DNA of 64,000 bases from Prevotella sp. (GCA_024684515.1 JAIKWS010000035.1:1-64000); one strand, 5' to 3'. Shown: positions 18,252-27,407, numbered from the stretch's first letter. Made by a program: numbers and translations. The notes: generated by a model from the sequence alone, not told the origin.

Positions 18252-20429
18252 CTATTTTGCCCGATTGTTTTCTGTTGCGGTTAAGCCAAGCTGAGATATG
18301 CGATAGACGAAGTTGTTGAACTTGGTGTAAGGCGGTAGCTGGCCTACAAACTCCTCTACTGCATATCGTTGAGCCTCCGTAAGGTACATGAACAATGTTT
18401 TCTTATGCTCTTCATCCAAACGAGCCTCTAGTTCCTTCAATGCTTTCTGGTCAACATCTTTCCAAGTACGGTTTGCACGAGTAACCATCAGATTGACTGT
18501 GCCCATGTTGAGCAAATCTGGTGAAATAGAATTGTCATCAAGATTTGGATATTCGATGATAGCTATTTCTTCAGGCATGATGTCCGGGCAGATATCCTTA
18601 ATGTCCTTTGCTAGAATGTAACGACTATCGTCTGCCAAAAAATCTTCGTCGTAGGTAAATCGACGCACCTGTAAACCAATGCTCAACCAATAGTTCTCCA
18701 GCTCTTCTGCAATATGGCTTTTGCCATTGCCAGAGTCTGTAGAAAGAAGGTTGAGAACATTTTGCTGACCTTGCTTGAAATAGGGGAGCAAAGCTTTGCT
18801 AAGCTGTTTAAGAGCCATGTCGCTGATGGTCTTGTTGAAACGGCGATAGCGCATTGTGCTTTCTTTTGGATAGCAGCCCATAACAGGAACTTTAGTGATG
18901 CGTTCTGAACGCATACGATCGCGTAGGGTACGGTCGAGCATCTCGATGATGAAGAAGTAGAGTGCGGTCATAAAGAATGTCAGCATGAAGGCACCTAGGA
19001 GAATCATCATGCGATTGGTAGGCTGTGCATTCAATGGAAATACAGGCGGGTTCAGTTCTCGCAGTGAGGCTGTTGTCATCTGAAGATTGCGTTGGCGTAG
19101 GCGGGCTGAGTTCAATGCTTTCAACATTTCCATATAGTTGCCTTCGATAAATCCAATGTGGCGCGCCTTTCGATCAATAGTAGCTCCGAGTGGAGAATAG
19201 AACTTATATTGATCATCAAGTTTTGCACGCATTAACTCGTAGGCTCCTAGCTCAGCTTTCGTTTGTTCTAAAAGGATAACTTGATCTAACCAACGGCCAA
19301 TGAGCTCTGTCGCTTTTATGCCGGTGTCCGTATTGTAGGTTGCTGCCTCAATTTCTGCTGTGTACCGTTTGATTTCATCCGTTGCTAAAGCAAGCTCGCG
19401 TTCTGCCTTTGCTAACTCAAGTTGTGCTTCTGAATTATTGCCACTGTTCTCACTGTTCATCAATTTGAGGTTGGCAATACGCGATTGCAAACGGGAAATG
19501 TCTCGAACGAGGGCAGTGAATTGCTCATTTGACTCAATCAGTTTCTGACGGTTGCCGAGCTGTTGCTTTAAATAATTAATAAGAGCCTCGGTAGTAGCAA
19601 AATTTTTACGGAGTTCGTTTTCTGCCGTTTGCTGGTTCATATCAAGTATGGTCAGTTGCTTGGTTTGCTCTTCATAATTGATAATGCGGTGGCGAATATT
19701 GTAGGTGATAAGATCATTTTCTGCGGTATTCAACACTTTGCTCAATTTAGCCACTTCACGCTCAAAAAACTTGATGACATTCTGTGTCTCTCCGTAACGA
19801 AGTCCTTGATACTGACGAGCAAAAACCTTGTTAAGAATGTCAAGTGTGTTGTAGCAGATGCCTGGGTCATTTGCTGAATAGGCGATATCAATAATGTCAC
19901 TTTCCTCCAAACGAAGAACCTTTAGCCTGCTTGTTATACTACTGACGCTGAAATAGGGATGGTGATTCAATAGGTTGTAAAGGTAGTTGTCCTGCGAAGG
20001 TTTTTCGTATGCTTTCAATCGTCCATAGGAATCATCCTCATTGTTCTGAATGAGTGCCTTCACATCGGCAGGAACACCAGCAGCCAAAAGGCGGAAGTGC
20101 TCAGCAGAAATATAGTTATTGTCCTTATTGGGATTGCCATAAAGCATACAACGGGCAAACAAGCGAAGAGCAACCTCATGGATGGTGTTATCGGTCTGAA
20201 TAATCAACATGAGATTGGTGATATTAGTTTGGGCATTAGAACCGCCATAGCCATTGCCTTCAATATTATATCCTGTAATCATTCCTGTATAGATGGTGGT
20301 GTTGGCATCGTAAATTCGCTCCATATTACGTGTCATGAACCATGCGATAATCAGGGCGATAACTGGTAAGATGATAAGATACCATCTTATTTTATACAAA
20401 AACCTTACTATATATCTAAAAATATCCAT
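18252..20429 (-). CDS. Wzz/GumC-type chain-length protein with degenerate tyrosine-kinase-like domain
   Basis: A 725-residue protein. TM1 lies at 15-35, a long periplasmic region with coiled coil (about 215-390) follows, TM2 is at 474-497, and a cytoplasmic P-loop-like domain covers 540-725. The Walker A region reads S563-TDSGNGKS, so the first Gly of GxxxxGKS is Ser; the Walker A' and B regions read FTYDED and IIE626YPN, with Glu in place of the Walker B Asp. A C-terminal tyrosine cluster is missing. It belongs to the polysaccharide co-polymerase family that sets chain length; kinase activity is doubtful. Confidence 0.85.
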   Translation of the reverse strand: MDIFRYIVRFLYKIRWYLIILPVIALIIAWFMTRNMERIYDANTTIYTGMITGYNIEGNGYGGSNAQTNITNLMLIIQTDNTIHEVALRLFARCMLYGNPNKDNNYISAEHFRLLAAGVPADVKALIQNNEDDSYGRLKAYEKPSQDNYLYNLLNHHPYFSVSSITSRLKVLRLEESDIIDIAYSANDPGICYNTLDILNKVFARQYQGLRYGETQNVIKFFEREVAKLSKVLNTAENDLITYNIRHRIINYEEQTKQLTILDMNQQTAENELRKNFATTEALINYLKQQLGNRQKLIESNEQFTALVRDISRLQSRIANLKLMNSENSGNNSEAQLELAKAERELALATDEIKRYTAEIEAATYNTDTGIKATELIGRWLDQVILLEQTKAELGAYELMRAKLDDQYKFYSPLGATIDRKARHIGFIEGNYMEMLKALNSARLRQRNLQMTTASLRELNPPVFPLNAQPTNRMMILLGAFMLTFFMTALYFFIIEMLDRTLRDRMRSERITKVPVMGCYPKESTMRYRRFNKTISDMALKQLSKALLPYFKQGQQNVLNLLSTDSGNGKSHIAEELENYWLSIGLQVRRFTYDEDFLADDSRYILAKDIKDICPDIMPEEIAIIEYPNLDDNSISPDLLNMGTVNLMVTRANRTWKDVDQKALKELEARLDEEHKKTLFMYLTEAQRYAVEEFVGQLPPYTKFNNFVYRISQLGLTATENNRAK

Positions 20430-20460
20430 AGCTGATGGTGTTTAAGTTCTATTTGATGGT

Positions 20461-21429
20461 TTATTGCTTGTTTGCTTTCTTGGCTTCTTTTTCTGCCTCC
20501 TTTTGCTGTTTGGCTGCAGCTTTTGCTCCTGCCTCCTCTCGTTTCATTTCTTCTTCTGCAGCTTGCTTGATACGCTTCTCCACCTCTCGATTCTCCTTTT
20601 CAATCTGCTTTTGTGATTTCTGCACATCTTCATCCAGTGTGATTTCTGTGGTCGTGTTGGTGATGATGGGGGTATGCGTTAGAATCTCTAATGTAATAAT
20701 GTCAATGGTAATCTGGGTCAACAGCTGTTGATATCTGTCTACTGCGCCTTGACTACGTTGCCCAGTCCATGCATAGTCTTCTATCTCAAAATTTCCATGT
20801 TGGAACTGACGTTCATTCAAAGCACTAGCACCTTGGTAAATGGCGGCATTCTCACCTGCAGTCTTTAAAGCAGTGAGATTATTGGTGATTGTTACATAGA
20901 GGGTTGCAATCTGCAATTTAAGCTGGTCGTATGCTGCATCTTTTTTAATCTGTGCCTGCTCGACCTCCAAACGCTTACGCTTTACCGATGCGCCAAGGTC
21001 CAGCACATCCTCCAAAGGAACGTTCAGGTTTACACCTACGTTCCAATAGCTCTGCTCATGTCCCTGAAACTGCTGGAACAGGGGGGAGTAGGTGTCGGAA
21101 CCATTGCTCCACATGTCGGTTTTACCATAGCTATAGCTGGCATGGCCATAGATATAGGAGAAAATGTGTTTCTTTTGCTTTACCACCTCTGCCTGTGCAA
21201 TCTCCTGAGCCTTTGCCAGACTTAAGATGTCTGGGTTGGACTTGGCATTCTCGAACAATACTGCAAGTGGTGGCAGCTTAAAAGTAGAGAAATAAATGTC
21301 TTTTTCCACACTTGAGTCAAAGAAGCCAGCGCTAATTCCGCTGTCGTCTGCCCTTGACTGTGCAGACACCCCTGTAACGACAAATGTCATCAGAGATGCT
21401 GCAATGAGTTTTCGTAGACACGCTTTCAT
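20461..21429 (-). CDS. Short TolC-like outer-membrane protein with charged C-terminal tail
   Basis: A 322-residue protein with a signal peptide (cut near VSAQS, residue 24). Residues 50-250 have TolC family character: LPPLAVLFENAKSNPDI, then VGVNLNVPLEDVLDLG and long amphipathic helices. TolC proteins have two such repeats in about 430 residues; here only one and part are seen. The last 48 residues are almost entirely Lys, Glu, Ala and Gln and should form a long charged helix. It sits between the initiating transferase and the Wzz-like gene, so it may serve as the outer-membrane or periplasmic part of export. No Wza-type (SLBB) exporter is in the window. Confidence 0.7.
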   Translation of the reverse strand: MKACLRKLIAASLMTFVVTGVSAQSRADDSGISAGFFDSSVEKDIYFSTFKLPPLAVLFENAKSNPDILSLAKAQEIAQAEVVKQKKHIFSYIYGHASYSYGKTDMWSNGSDTYSPLFQQFQGHEQSYWNVGVNLNVPLEDVLDLGASVKRKRLEVEQAQIKKDAAYDQLKLQIATLYVTITNNLTALKTAGENAAIYQGASALNERQFQHGNFEIEDYAWTGQRSQGAVDRYQQLLTQITIDIITLEILTHTPIITNTTTEITLDEDVQKSQKQIEKENREVEKRIKQAAEEEMKREEAGAKAAAKQQKEAEKEAKKANKQ

Positions 21430-21450
21430 GATTCCTTTTTATATAGCTTT

Positions 21451-22662
21451 TTAAACATTTTCTTTTTGTACGAATGAGAATATGGTGCGGAAGATAATCT
21501 TCATGTCTAGTTTGAAGTTGTAGGTCTGGCCGTAGGTGATGTCGAGCTGCTTGCGTTCCTCAGCTGACATGTTTCCTCCCTTTCCGCGTTCCTCGACCTG
21601 CCAGAGTCCCGTCAGTCCTGCTGGTGCCATGAAGCGGTCGATGCTGTTGTCGGATGTTAGCTTCTCTGCCTCATAGAGGGGTAGGGGACGGTTACCGACG
21701 ACCGACATGTCACCTTTCAGGATGTTGAAAAGCTGTGGCAGTTCATCGATGCTGTATTTACGAATGAACTTACCAACCTTCGTGACACGGGGGTCATTCT
21801 CAATCTTCACGAAGGCATTGTTGTTCTCTTCTTCTCTCAGTTTGTTGAAATCGCTCTCGGCCATTACATAGTCATCGCCCACGAGCATGGTCTCGTCATC
21901 ACTTATGAGCATGCTTGACTCCTGGCCCATCTCCATCATAGTCATTTCTGCTTCTGTACCAAGGGGAGCCGTGATGGTTGCCTTGCTTTCTTCCTGTTCT
22001 CCCTCATGATGTTCAGCATACTGGTTGTTGGATTTGCTGAGCTCTTTCAGTCGATCCTCCGCATCGATGTACATTGAGCGGAATTTCAGGAAGTCGAAAA
22101 TCTTGTAGTTGGTTCCCACTCGTTTTGATTTGAACAGTACAGGCCCTTTACTCTCCAATTTGATGGCAATGGCCGTAATGAGCAGTATTGGCGATAGTAT
22201 GACGATACCCAGAGATGAGCATATGATGTCGAAAAGACGCTTCCATACAGGAATCTCAAATTTCAGGATTCTCTTTTTGGAAACCTGGGTGTCGAAGAGG
22301 ATGCTTTCACGGTCGCTGATGAACATCAGCTTCTTGTTGAGTTCGGAAACCGAAGCTTTGGGGCTAAGGGTATCATTAATACCACAGCGCTGATATTCTT
22401 TCCGCTCTTCCTCGGTCAGATTATCAGTTAATAGAATAATGTATATACCCTCGCAGTTCTTGTGTAAGTAGGTGATGGCTGTTATATCCTCATTCCGGAC
22501 ATTCTTCTCATAGAATAGGATGAAATGTTCTTTTTGAGAATGTGGCTTGCAAACCTCGGCAGCCTCCATGTAGTTCCTTACAACTTTGACCTGACGACCA
22601 GGTAAGTATTTCAGGCATTCTTCTGTCTGAGGGTTATTTCCCAAATAAACGACACCTATCAT
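21451..22662 (-). CDS. Initiating sugar-phosphate transferase (PF02397 type) with N-terminal pseudo-receiver
   Basis: A 403-residue protein. Residues 1-115 have the alternating strand-helix pattern of a receiver domain with Thr79 and Lys102 at the switch positions, but Glu52 where Asp would be phosphorylated. Residues 137-403 are a bacterial sugar transferase: WKRLFDI and a membrane helix (about 145-170), [18 protein letters not shown], then [31 protein letters not shown] and AGLTGLWQV. Between residues 201 and 288 lies an acidic, Met-rich insert not usual for the family. The enzyme should transfer a sugar-1-phosphate to undecaprenyl phosphate, starting repeat-unit synthesis. It is 26 bases downstream of the response regulator. 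Confidence 0.88.
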   Translation of the reverse strand: MIGVVYLGNNPQTEECLKYLPGRQVKVVRNYMEAAEVCKPHSQKEHFILFYEKNVRNEDITAITYLHKNCEGIYIILLTDNLTEEERKEYQRCGINDTLSPKASVSELNKKLMFISDRESILFDTQVSKKRILKFEIPVWKRLFDIICSSLGIVILSPILLITAIAIKLESKGPVLFKSKRVGTNYKIFDFLKFRSMYIDAEDRLKELSKSNNQYAEHHEGEQEESKATITAPLGTEAEMTMMEMGQESSMLISDDETMLVGDDYVMAESDFNKLREEENNNAFVKIENDPRVTKVGKFIRKYSIDELPQLFNILKGDMSVVGNRPLPLYEAEKLTSDNSIDRFMAPAGLTGLWQVEERGKGGNMSAEERKQLDITYGQTYNFKLDMKIIFRTIFSFVQKENV

Positions 22663-22688
22663 AATCTATCACTCCTTCCGCTCTGTTG

Positions 22689-23057
22689 CTAGTTTGGCAA
22701 TATCTTTTTTACTCGGATTTTGAGCTCCATCGGGTTGAAAGGCTTCACGATATAGTCTTCGGCACCTATCTCCAGGAGACGTATTCGTTCACTTGTGGAA
22801 TCCTCGCTCGACAGCATGATGACGGGTATGTGCCGGAACAGCTCGTTCTGCTTAATCCATTCCAGGAAGTCATCACCGCGCATGCCTGGCATGCGGATAT
22901 CTGAGATAATCAGGTCAGGGGTGTTGCCTGCCTGTAGCCATTTAACTCCTTGAAGACCGTCTGGCAGCCATTGCACTTCATAGTCGCTCATGAGATAGAT
23001 GGAAAGGACCTTGGCAATGGTCTCCTTGTCATCTAGAATCAGGATTTTTTTCTTCAT
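22689..23057 (-). CDS. Single-domain response regulator
   Basis: A 122-residue CheY-like receiver without an output domain. The acidic pocket D9-D10, phospho-acceptor D53 (ISDIRMPG), Ser83 and Lys105 (VKPF) are all present, so it should be phosphorylatable. It is the first gene of the polysaccharide operon and precedes a transferase that begins with a receiver-like domain lacking the acceptor Asp. Direct protein-protein control of polysaccharide initiation is a reasonable inference. No histidine kinase is in the window. Confidence 0.9.
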   Translation of the reverse strand: MKKKILILDDKETIAKVLSIYLMSDYEVQWLPDGLQGVKWLQAGNTPDLIISDIRMPGMRGDDFLEWIKQNELFRHIPVIMLSSEDSTSERIRLLEIGAEDYIVKPFNPMELKIRVKKILPN

Positions 23058-23099
23058 ATATGAATTTTGTTTAATAAGCTGTTAATCGATTACAACATG

Positions 23100-23133
23100 C
23101 AAAGGTATGAAAAATATTTTAATTGAGCACAAA
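23100..23133 (-). promoter_or_regulatory. Main promoter of the polysaccharide operon
   Basis: Minus-strand reading gives TTTG (23130-23133), 22 bp, then TACCTTTG (23100-23107), a perfect -7 element. The start codon of the response regulator is at 23057, giving a leader of about 35 bases. No inverted repeat or attenuator-like hairpin was seen in the leader. Confidence 0.7.
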
Positions 23134-23168
23134 ATAAAGTAAAAAAAAAGATTTTTTTTCATTTTTAC

Positions 23169-23199
23169 TTGCATATTACAAAAAAAATAGGGAAATTTG
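23169..23199 (+). promoter_or_regulatory. Possible promoter of xylB-xylA
   Basis: TTG at 23169-23171, 20 bp, then GAAATTTG (23192-23199), a partial match to TAnnTTTG lacking the leading TA. It is 38 bases before the xylB ATG. The 180-bp gap also contains the divergent polysaccharide promoter and long A and T tracts. Confidence 0.3.
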
Positions 23200-23237
23200 C
23201 GGTTCAAACGTATTAATAATGATAAACCAAAATTTTT

Positions 23238-24728
23238 ATGTTAGCAAGATATTTATTAGGATTCGATGTCGGCAGCTCTTCTGTCAAGGCATCATTGGTG
23301 AATGCCGATAGTGGCAAGTGCGTATCTTCTGCCTTCTTTCCAGAGAAGGAAGCTCCCATAAAGGCAGTGAAGGCTGGATGGGCAGAACAGGAGCCCGATT
23401 CGTGGTGGCAGTATGCCAAGCTGGCTCTGCAGAAGATTATGGCTGAGGGCCATGTGAAAGGTGAGGAGATAGCTGCTATCGGTATCTCATACCAGATGCA
23501 CGGGCTAGTGTGCGTGGACAAGGAACTGAATCCTTTGCGTCCTGCCATCATCTGGTGTGATTCTCGTGCAGTACCCTATGGTGAGAAAGCCTTCAAAGAG
23601 CTGGGAGCAGAACAATGCCTGAGTCATTTGCTGAATTCCCCAGGTAATTTTACTGCTGCTAAACTGGCATGGGTGAAAGAGAATGAGCCATCTATATACA
23701 ATAATATATATAAGGTGATGCTGCCTGGTGACTATCTGGCAATGCGACTGAGTGGTGTGCCCAATACTACTGTGAGCGGACTGAGTGAGGGAATGTTCTG
23801 GGACTTCAAGGAGAATAGCGTTGCTAAGTTCCTGCTTGACTATTATGGTGTCCCCTCTTCGTTTATCCCTGAGATTGTGCCAACCTTCTCCGAGCAGAGT
23901 GTGGTCTGTGAGACTGCTGCCCAAGAACTGGGACTGAAGGCAGGAACACCAATTACCTATCGTGGTGGTGATCAGCCAAACAATGCTCTGTCGCTGAATG
24001 TATTTGAACCTGGTGAGATTGCTGCCACGGCAGGAACCAGTGGTGTGGTCTATGGTGTGCTGGGTGAGGTGAACTATGACCCTATGTCGAGAGTGAATAC
24101 TTTTGCACATGTCAATCATGCTGCTGACAACACTCGTCTGGGGGTGCTCCTCTGTATCAATGGTACGGGTATCCTGAATGCCTGGATGCATCGTAACGTG
24201 ACTTTTGACATGGGCTATGCTGAGATGAACGATCTGGCTGCTCAGGCTCCTATCGGCAGTGATGGCGTATGTATCATGCCTTTTGGCAATGGTGCTGAAC
24301 GTGTGTTGCAGAATAAGGAACTGGGATGCAGCATCCACGGAATTAATTTCAACAAACATGCTCGTCCGCACTTGGTACGGGCTGCCCAGGAGGGTATCGT
24401 GTTCTCTTTCTGCTATGGCATGGAGATTATGCAGCAGATGGGTATGGATATCAAGAAGATCCATGCCGGCAAGGCCAATATGTTCCTCTCACCTCTCTTC
24501 CGTGATACACTGGCAGGTGTCAGTGGTGCCACCATCGAACTTTACGAGACTGACGGTTCTGTGGGAGCTGCCAAGGGTGCAGGTATGGGAGCTGGCATCT
24601 ATGCTGATCACAACGAGGCTTTTGCTACTTTGGAGAAACTGCAGGTGATTGAGCCAAAGGAGGCAGACCGTGCTGCTTATGCGGAGGCTTATGCTCGCTG
24701 GAAGGAGACATTGAACAAGAATTTGTAA
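23238..24728 (+). CDS. xylB: Xylulokinase
   Basis: A 496-residue FGGY-family kinase. The N-terminal ATP/sugar motif LGFDVGSSSVKASL, the QMHGLV block, IIWCDSRA, the catalytic-Asp segment GGDQPNNAL and the late GAAKGAGMGAG motif are all present. It phosphorylates D-xylulose to D-xylulose 5-phosphate. The xylose isomerase gene follows 38 bases later, so they form a two-gene operon feeding the pentose phosphate pathway with xylose released by the xylan enzymes encoded further right. Confidence 0.95.
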   Translation: MLARYLLGFDVGSSSVKASLVNADSGKCVSSAFFPEKEAPIKAVKAGWAEQEPDSWWQYAKLALQKIMAEGHVKGEEIAAIGISYQMHGLVCVDKELNPLRPAIIWCDSRAVPYGEKAFKELGAEQCLSHLLNSPGNFTAAKLAWVKENEPSIYNNIYKVMLPGDYLAMRLSGVPNTTVSGLSEGMFWDFKENSVAKFLLDYYGVPSSFIPEIVPTFSEQSVVCETAAQELGLKAGTPITYRGGDQPNNALSLNVFEPGEIAATAGTSGVVYGVLGEVNYDPMSRVNTFAHVNHAADNTRLGVLLCINGTGILNAWMHRNVTFDMGYAEMNDLAAQAPIGSDGVCIMPFGNGAERVLQNKELGCSIHGINFNKHARPHLVRAAQEGIVFSFCYGMEIMQQMGMDIKKIHAGKANMFLSPLFRDTLAGVSGATIELYETDGSVGAAKGAGMGAGIYADHNEAFATLEKLQVIEPKEADRAAYAEAYARWKETLNKNL

Positions 24729-24766
24729 CACATTTATTAATATCATTTTTAACAACACAATTAATT

Positions 24767-26086
24767 ATGGCAAAAGAGTATTTCCCGTTTACCGGTAAAA
24801 TTCCTTTCGAGGGAAAGGACAGTAAGAATGTTATGGCTTTCCACTATTACGAGCCTGAGAAGGTCGTGATGGGAAAGAAGATGAAGGACTGGCTGAAGTT
24901 CGCTATGGCCTGGTGGCACACACTGGGTGGAGCCAGTGCAGACCAGTTTGGTGGTCAGACTCGTAGCTACGAGTGGGATAAGGCTGCCGATGCTGTGCAA
25001 CGTGCCAAGGATAAGATGGATGCAGGCTTCGAGATTATGGACAAGCTGGGTATCGAATATTTCTGCTTCCACGATGTGGACCTCGTTGAAGAGGGTGCTA
25101 CCGTCGAGGAGTACGAGGCTCGTATGAAGGCTATCACTGACTATGCTCAGGAGAAGATGAAGCAGTTCCCCAACATCAAGCTGCTCTGGGGTACTGCTAA
25201 CGTGTTTGGCAACAAGCGTTATGCCAATGGTGCTTCTACCAACCCTGACTTTGACGTTGTGGCTCGTGCTATTGTTCAGATCAAGAATGCTATCGATGCT
25301 ACCATCAAGCTGGGTGGTACCAACTATGTGTTCTGGGGTGGACGTGAGGGCTATATGAGTCTGCTGAACACTGATCAGAAACGTGAGAAAGAGCACATGG
25401 CAACCATGCTGACAATGGCTCGCGACTATGCTCGTGCCAAGGGATTCAAGGGTACCTTCCTCATTGAGCCAAAGCCCATGGAGCCTTCTAAGCACCAGTA
25501 TGACGTGGACACAGAAACCGTTATCGGATTCCTGCGTGCCCACAACCTGGATAAGGACTTCAAGGTGAATATCGAGGTGAACCATGCTACCTTGGCTGGC
25601 CACACCTTCGAGCACGAATTGGCATGTGCCGTTGATGCTGGCATGCTGGGATCTATCGATGCCAACCGTGGTGATGCTCAGAATGGATGGGATACTGACC
25701 AGTTCCCCATCGACAACTATGAGCTGACACAGGCTATGATGGAGATTATCCGCAATGGTGGCCTTGGCAATGGTGGTACCAACTTCGATGCTAAGATCCG
25801 TCGTAACTCTACTGACCTGGAGGATCTGTTCATCGCTCATATCAGTGGTATGGATGCTATGGCCCGTGCCCTGATGAATGCTGCTGACATCCTGGAGAAC
25901 AGCGAGCTTCCAAAGATGAAGAAGGAACGTTATGCTTCGTTCGATGCTGGTGTAGGCAAGGATTTCGAGGATGGCAAGCTCAGTCTGGAGCAGGCTTACG
26001 AGTATGGTAAGAAGATTGGTGAGCCCAAGCAGACTTCTGGCAAGCAGGAGAAGTACGAGACTATCGTAGCTCTCTACGCAAAGTAA
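24767..26086 (+). CDS. xylA: Xylose isomerase, class II
   Basis: A 439-residue enzyme converting D-xylose to D-xylulose. Seen directly: YFCFHDVD with His102 and Asp105, VFWGGREGY, the metal site segment LIEPKPMEPSKHQYD, NHATLAGH and the second metal site DANRGDAQNGWDTDQFP. Length and the N-terminal extension before WAMAWWHTLGG-like block fit class II isomerases common in Bacteroidales. It follows xylB. Codon use is strongly biased to a few codons, as in highly expressed genes. Confidence 0.97.
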   Translation: MAKEYFPFTGKIPFEGKDSKNVMAFHYYEPEKVVMGKKMKDWLKFAMAWWHTLGGASADQFGGQTRSYEWDKAADAVQRAKDKMDAGFEIMDKLGIEYFCFHDVDLVEEGATVEEYEARMKAITDYAQEKMKQFPNIKLLWGTANVFGNKRYANGASTNPDFDVVARAIVQIKNAIDATIKLGGTNYVFWGGREGYMSLLNTDQKREKEHMATMLTMARDYARAKGFKGTFLIEPKPMEPSKHQYDVDTETVIGFLRAHNLDKDFKVNIEVNHATLAGHTFEHELACAVDAGMLGSIDANRGDAQNGWDTDQFPIDNYELTQAMMEIIRNGGLGNGGTNFDAKIRRNSTDLEDLFIAHISGMDAMARALMNAADILENSELPKMKKERYASFDAGVGKDFEDGKLSLEQAYEYGKKIGEPKQTSGKQEKYETIVALYAK

Positions 26087-26096
26087 ACCGGTCTAT

Positions 26097-26127
26097 AGGT
26101 CTTTGAGAAACTATGTGCTCAAGACCT
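26097..26127 (+). other. Hairpin after xylA
   Basis: AGGTCTTTGAG (26097-26107) pairs with CTCAAGACCT (26118-26127) with one bulged base and a ten-base loop, 10 bases after the xylA stop. The following bases are TTCTGGATTTCC rather than a T run, so it may protect the 3' end rather than terminate. Confidence 0.45.
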
Positions 26128-26182
26128 TTCTGGATTTCCTAAATACTCTTGGTTAACTTGATAATCTGGGAAATAGATAATG

Positions 26183-26226
26183 AAAATGCGTTCGCAATTA
26201 GTATTTGTGAACGCATTTTTTGTTTT
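26183..26226. terminator. Bidirectional terminator between xylA and the fucose-isomerase-like gene
   Basis: AAATGCGTTCGCAA pairs with TTGTGAACGCATTT with one mismatch and a short loop. Read on the plus strand the stem is followed by TTTTTTGTTTTTT; read on the minus strand it is followed by TTTTC. It lies about 97 bases after the xylA stop and 27 bases from the minus-strand stop at 26253. Confidence 0.75.
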
Positions 26227-26252
26227 TTGTCTTGAGTGTAGTTGGAAGGAGA

Positions 26253-27407
26253 CTAAAAAAGAAGCTCTAGCAGATTCTTATGATGTCCTGGTAGGATGAT
26301 GTGGTGATTGCCAATGGGACGGGTGAGGAAATAGTTTGCCTGACTGGAGTTTGAGAGCAGGATGACTTGTTGTGTCCGGCAGAGACTGGGTTCTGCTTCG
26401 TTGCGAAGCAACTGGCCTTCGGCAATGAAGTGGTTGGAAAGATCTGCAGAAACCTTGAAAATGGTGACCGGTCCCTCTTTCATGTATCCACGAATGCCAA
26501 TGCCGATGCCTGATTCAAAATGCGTGTCTAGCTCGTAGTGCTCTACCATGTTGAGTGGGATGGTGCAGTGGGCAAATACCATCTCTCCAGTTTCTGTATT
26601 AATGGATGCTGGATTGGCCTGGAAGCCAGAGATGTCAAAGAGAGAGTGGGCAATAGCCATAGTGAGCATGGCAGGTATATCTCCCTCGCAACCAGCAATA
26701 TATCCCTCTGCATTTAGCTTTGCCAGTGCCAGGCATCCCGTGCTCCTTGCTGATGTGAGCAAATCGAAGCATCGTAGTGTGAATCCTTGCAGCTGGTACT
26801 GTTGGAGAAGTGTTTTCAATGTCTCGTAGATATGATTGGCACCAGCAATCCCTTCCTTTGCGTTTCCCCCGATAGCAGCTAGGAGTTGCTGTATGGGGAT
26901 GTCCACGAGTTCTATTCCTGTCTTTGCTTTCACTATGTCGTAGTCAACATCACTGGCGATGAGCCAGTCGGATGGCTTTCCAATGATGCCCAGCCGCATG
27001 CTGTGGAGTCTTTGCCTGGCTATGCTGAGTTGTCTCAACATGCTGATTCTCTGGCTAATATAGGTTCTGCTTCCATGAATGATCTCTCCCTTCGTCTGGT
27101 GTTGGCGTAGATAGGAGAGAATCTCCATCGATGCAGCCAGGGAATTGTTCTTGCCTGATGTCAGTAGGTAGAAAGGCTGTCTTGATTTCTCCAGCAACTG
27201 AGGGAGCAGTTGTCTGAAGATGCCTTCCGTGCCTCCTGTTCGTATATAGATCAGACAAAGAGGATGGCTGCCGTAGTCGCTATAATCACTACCTCGGAAG
27301 CAGTAGTTGATATCTATGCTTCCGAGGAAAGATTCTGTCTCCTGAGCGATGGCTTGCTCATCGTGTAGAGCAGAGGTGAGTGTGTAGATGGCAATGTCTG
27401 CTGTCAT
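26253..27407 (-). CDS. L-fucose isomerase-like protein (COG2407 type), substrate unknown
   Basis: A 384-residue protein. The C-terminal half has the pattern of fucose/arabinose-isomerase-like proteins: GCEGDIPAMLTMAIAH, NTETGEMVFAHCTIP, HFESGIGIGIRGYMKEG and VTIFKVSADL. It is shorter than FucI or AraA. I place the start at 27407 (MTADIAIYT with AGAAAG just upstream), not at 27536, because the intervening 43 codons run through a palindromic repeat and lack family resemblance. It lies between xylA and a GH43 gene, so an aldopentose or deoxysugar released from hemicellulose is a fair guess, but no reaction is shown. Confidence 0.7.
   Translation of the reverse strand: MTADIAIYTLTSALHDEQAIAQETESFLGSIDINYCFRGSDYSDYGSHPLCLIYIRTGGTEGIFRQLLPQLLEKSRQPFYLLTSGKNNSLAASMEILSYLRQHQTKGEIIHGSRTYISQRISMLRQLSIARQRLHSMRLGIIGKPSDWLIASDVDYDIVKAKTGIELVDIPIQQLLAAIGGNAKEGIAGANHIYETLKTLLQQYQLQGFTLRCFDLLTSARSTGCLALAKLNAEGYIAGCEGDIPAMLTMAIAHSLFDISGFQANPASINTETGEMVFAHCTIPLNMVEHYELDTHFESGIGIGIRGYMKEGPVTIFKVSADLSNHFIAEGQLLRNEAEPSLCRTQQVILLSNSSQANYFLTRPIGNHHIILPGHHKNLLELLF

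Noticed and set aside
24761..25840. Long minus-strand open frame of 359 codons opposite xylA
   Set aside because: Antisense shadow of a strongly codon-biased gene; protein is without recognisable domains.
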